From contig JAJDDH010000036.1 of NCBI GenBank assembly GCA_029260415.1, forward strand, positions 1 to 5,946: DNA of 5,946 nucleotides, given 5' to 3'. Position 1 is the first letter of the stretch, and each line of letters starts with the position of its first letter. The notes beneath the pieces are model-generated. The model saw only the letters and a list, made by a program, of their open reading frames with translations. It made no database searches and was not told the origin of the DNA. This stretch comes from Phycisphaerales bacterium. Lineage in GTDB: Bacteria; Planctomycetota; Phycisphaerae; Phycisphaerales; UBA1924. A program made the translations under genes and the position numbers. Positions 5,552-5,946 of the stretch are shown here, one piece after another.

Positions 5552-5570
5552 ATCGTGGCTCGCCTGCTTC
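5543..5570. other. Junction between two unrelated gene fragments
   Basis: Plus-strand RidA homology ends near 5551, and minus-strand dehydratase/activase-like homology ends between about 5543 and 5570. Hand counts give about 169 C to 95 G in 5161-5550 but about 134 C to 127 G in 5551-5946, at similar G+C. A CCCGGG lies at 5545-5550. No transposon end, target duplication or tRNA is visible. It is either a real rearrangement or a chimeric assembly join. Confidence 0.65.
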
Positions 5571-5946
5571 TCTTGTTCGAGGCAATAGTGCGCCCAGGTC
5601 GAGATCGGCTCGGCCAGGACCGCCGCCCCCTCGCCGTGGAGGAACGAGAACATCTTGAAGTTCCCGTCGCCCTCGGTGGTCTGGGCCCAGAACTCCCCGG
5701 TGATCTTGACGATCGGCTTGACCCGAGTGCGGTCGAGCTCGACGGCGTCGAAGCGGCGCCCGACTTCTTCGAGCGCGTCCGTGAGGGTCTTGAACTCTCG
5801 GCCGTAGGTGGTGCGCCAGATCTTCGTCGCGGTCTTCAACCCCTCGCCGAGGAATCCCGGGAGCTCTCTCGGCCCCATCGTCGCGAGCACCTCTTCGAGA
5901 TAGGTGAGGGCTTCCTCGAGGACCCGGTCGGTCGCCCCGGGTACCG
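5543..5946 (-). pseudogene. Internal fragment of a 2-hydroxyacyl-CoA dehydratase/activase-related protein
   Basis: The minus-strand frame is open from the window edge. It gives about 134 residues beginning VPGATDRVLEEAL, with KPIVKITGEFWAQTTEGDGNF (76-96), then FLHGEGAAVLAEPISTW (101-117) and HYCLEQEK. The V-K-I-T-G-E-x-W...EGDGN...F-L...GA-x-V...EP-x-x-TW pattern is what I associate with proteins of the HGD-D/BcrAD-BadFG group. Those are iron-sulfur dehydratase components, or fused activases, for 2-hydroxyacyl-CoA or benzoyl-CoA chemistry, and are usually several hundred residues or more. Both ends are missing here: the N-terminal side runs off the window, and the C-terminal side is cut at the junction. 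Beyond 5543 the same frame continues as antisense of RidA to a stop at 5438-5440. An internal GTG (5890) is not a credible start. Whether this is a true pseudogene or an assembly artefact is open. Confidence 0.72.

Noticed and set aside
4644..5588. A 314-codon plus-strand frame
   Set aside because: It overlaps the DUF2809 and RidA genes in another frame, has only low-complexity sequence, and starts in the terminator region.
5438..5890. A 150-residue minus-strand protein taken as a complete gene
   Set aside because: Its first part is the interior of a larger dehydratase/activase-like protein that continues to the window edge. Its last ~35 residues are the antisense of RidA.
1..5946. CRISPR arrays, tRNA or rRNA genes, insertion sequences, phage or defence genes
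   Set aside because: I looked on both strands and saw no regularly spaced direct repeats, no tRNA-like cloverleaf or rRNA stretches, no transposase motifs and no recognisable defence domains.
5933..5946. CCCGGGTACC at the window end resembling a cloning polylinker
   Set aside because: The preceding frame reads naturally through it (VPGATDR) as part of the activase-like protein, so it is most simply native coding sequence.

Overview
This is a GC-rich (about two-thirds G+C) bacterial window densely packed with genes on both strands. The combination of a DUF2959 lipoprotein, a glycine-tailed RRM protein, a DUF2809 membrane protein, very tight spacing and few Shine-Dalgarno sequences suggests a Planctomycetota bacterium, perhaps of the Phycisphaerae type. 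That assignment is inference from gene content and style; there is no rRNA or other marker gene. The plus strand is C-rich over roughly 1-5550 whichever strand is coding, so the window probably lies on one replichore.

Layout. Positions 2-451 (+) hold the 3' end of an unknown two-helix membrane protein. It converges on, and overlaps tail to tail with, a minus-strand block read from right to left. One minus-strand set is a DUF2959 lipoprotein (3392-4057), a small beta-carbonic-anhydrase-like zinc protein (2937-3392, 1-nt stop/start overlap) and an 85-residue two-helix membrane protein (2658-2915). The second set is an HD-domain nucleotidase (2051-2626), a TrmH-type tRNA 2'-O-ribose methyltransferase (1399-2076, overlapping the HD gene) and an MscS channel (414-1373). 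A divergent intergenic region (4058-4266) separates DUF2959 from the plus-strand RRM RNA-binding protein (4267-4614), which ends in a textbook Rho-independent terminator. Then follow a DUF2809 membrane protein (4744-5217) and an overlapping RidA-family gene that begins at 5189.

The most notable feature is near 5543-5570. The RidA reading frame loses its family resemblance just before its expected C-terminal segment. From there to the window end the minus strand encodes the inside of a different, much larger protein, related to 2-hydroxyacyl-CoA dehydratase components or activases. Base skew changes at the same place. This is either a real rearrangement that broke both genes or a chimeric join in the assembly. 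The sequence alone cannot decide, but a join artefact is a serious possibility.

How the genes work together: the HD and TrmH genes are plausibly co-transcribed housekeeping functions (nucleotide pool and tRNA modification), with the osmotic safety channel downstream. DUF2959, the carbonic-anhydrase-like protein and the small membrane protein form a tight set of unknown purpose. I see no phage, transposon, CRISPR, toxin or defence signature. Apart from the junction, this is an ordinary housekeeping region with several uncharacterised families.
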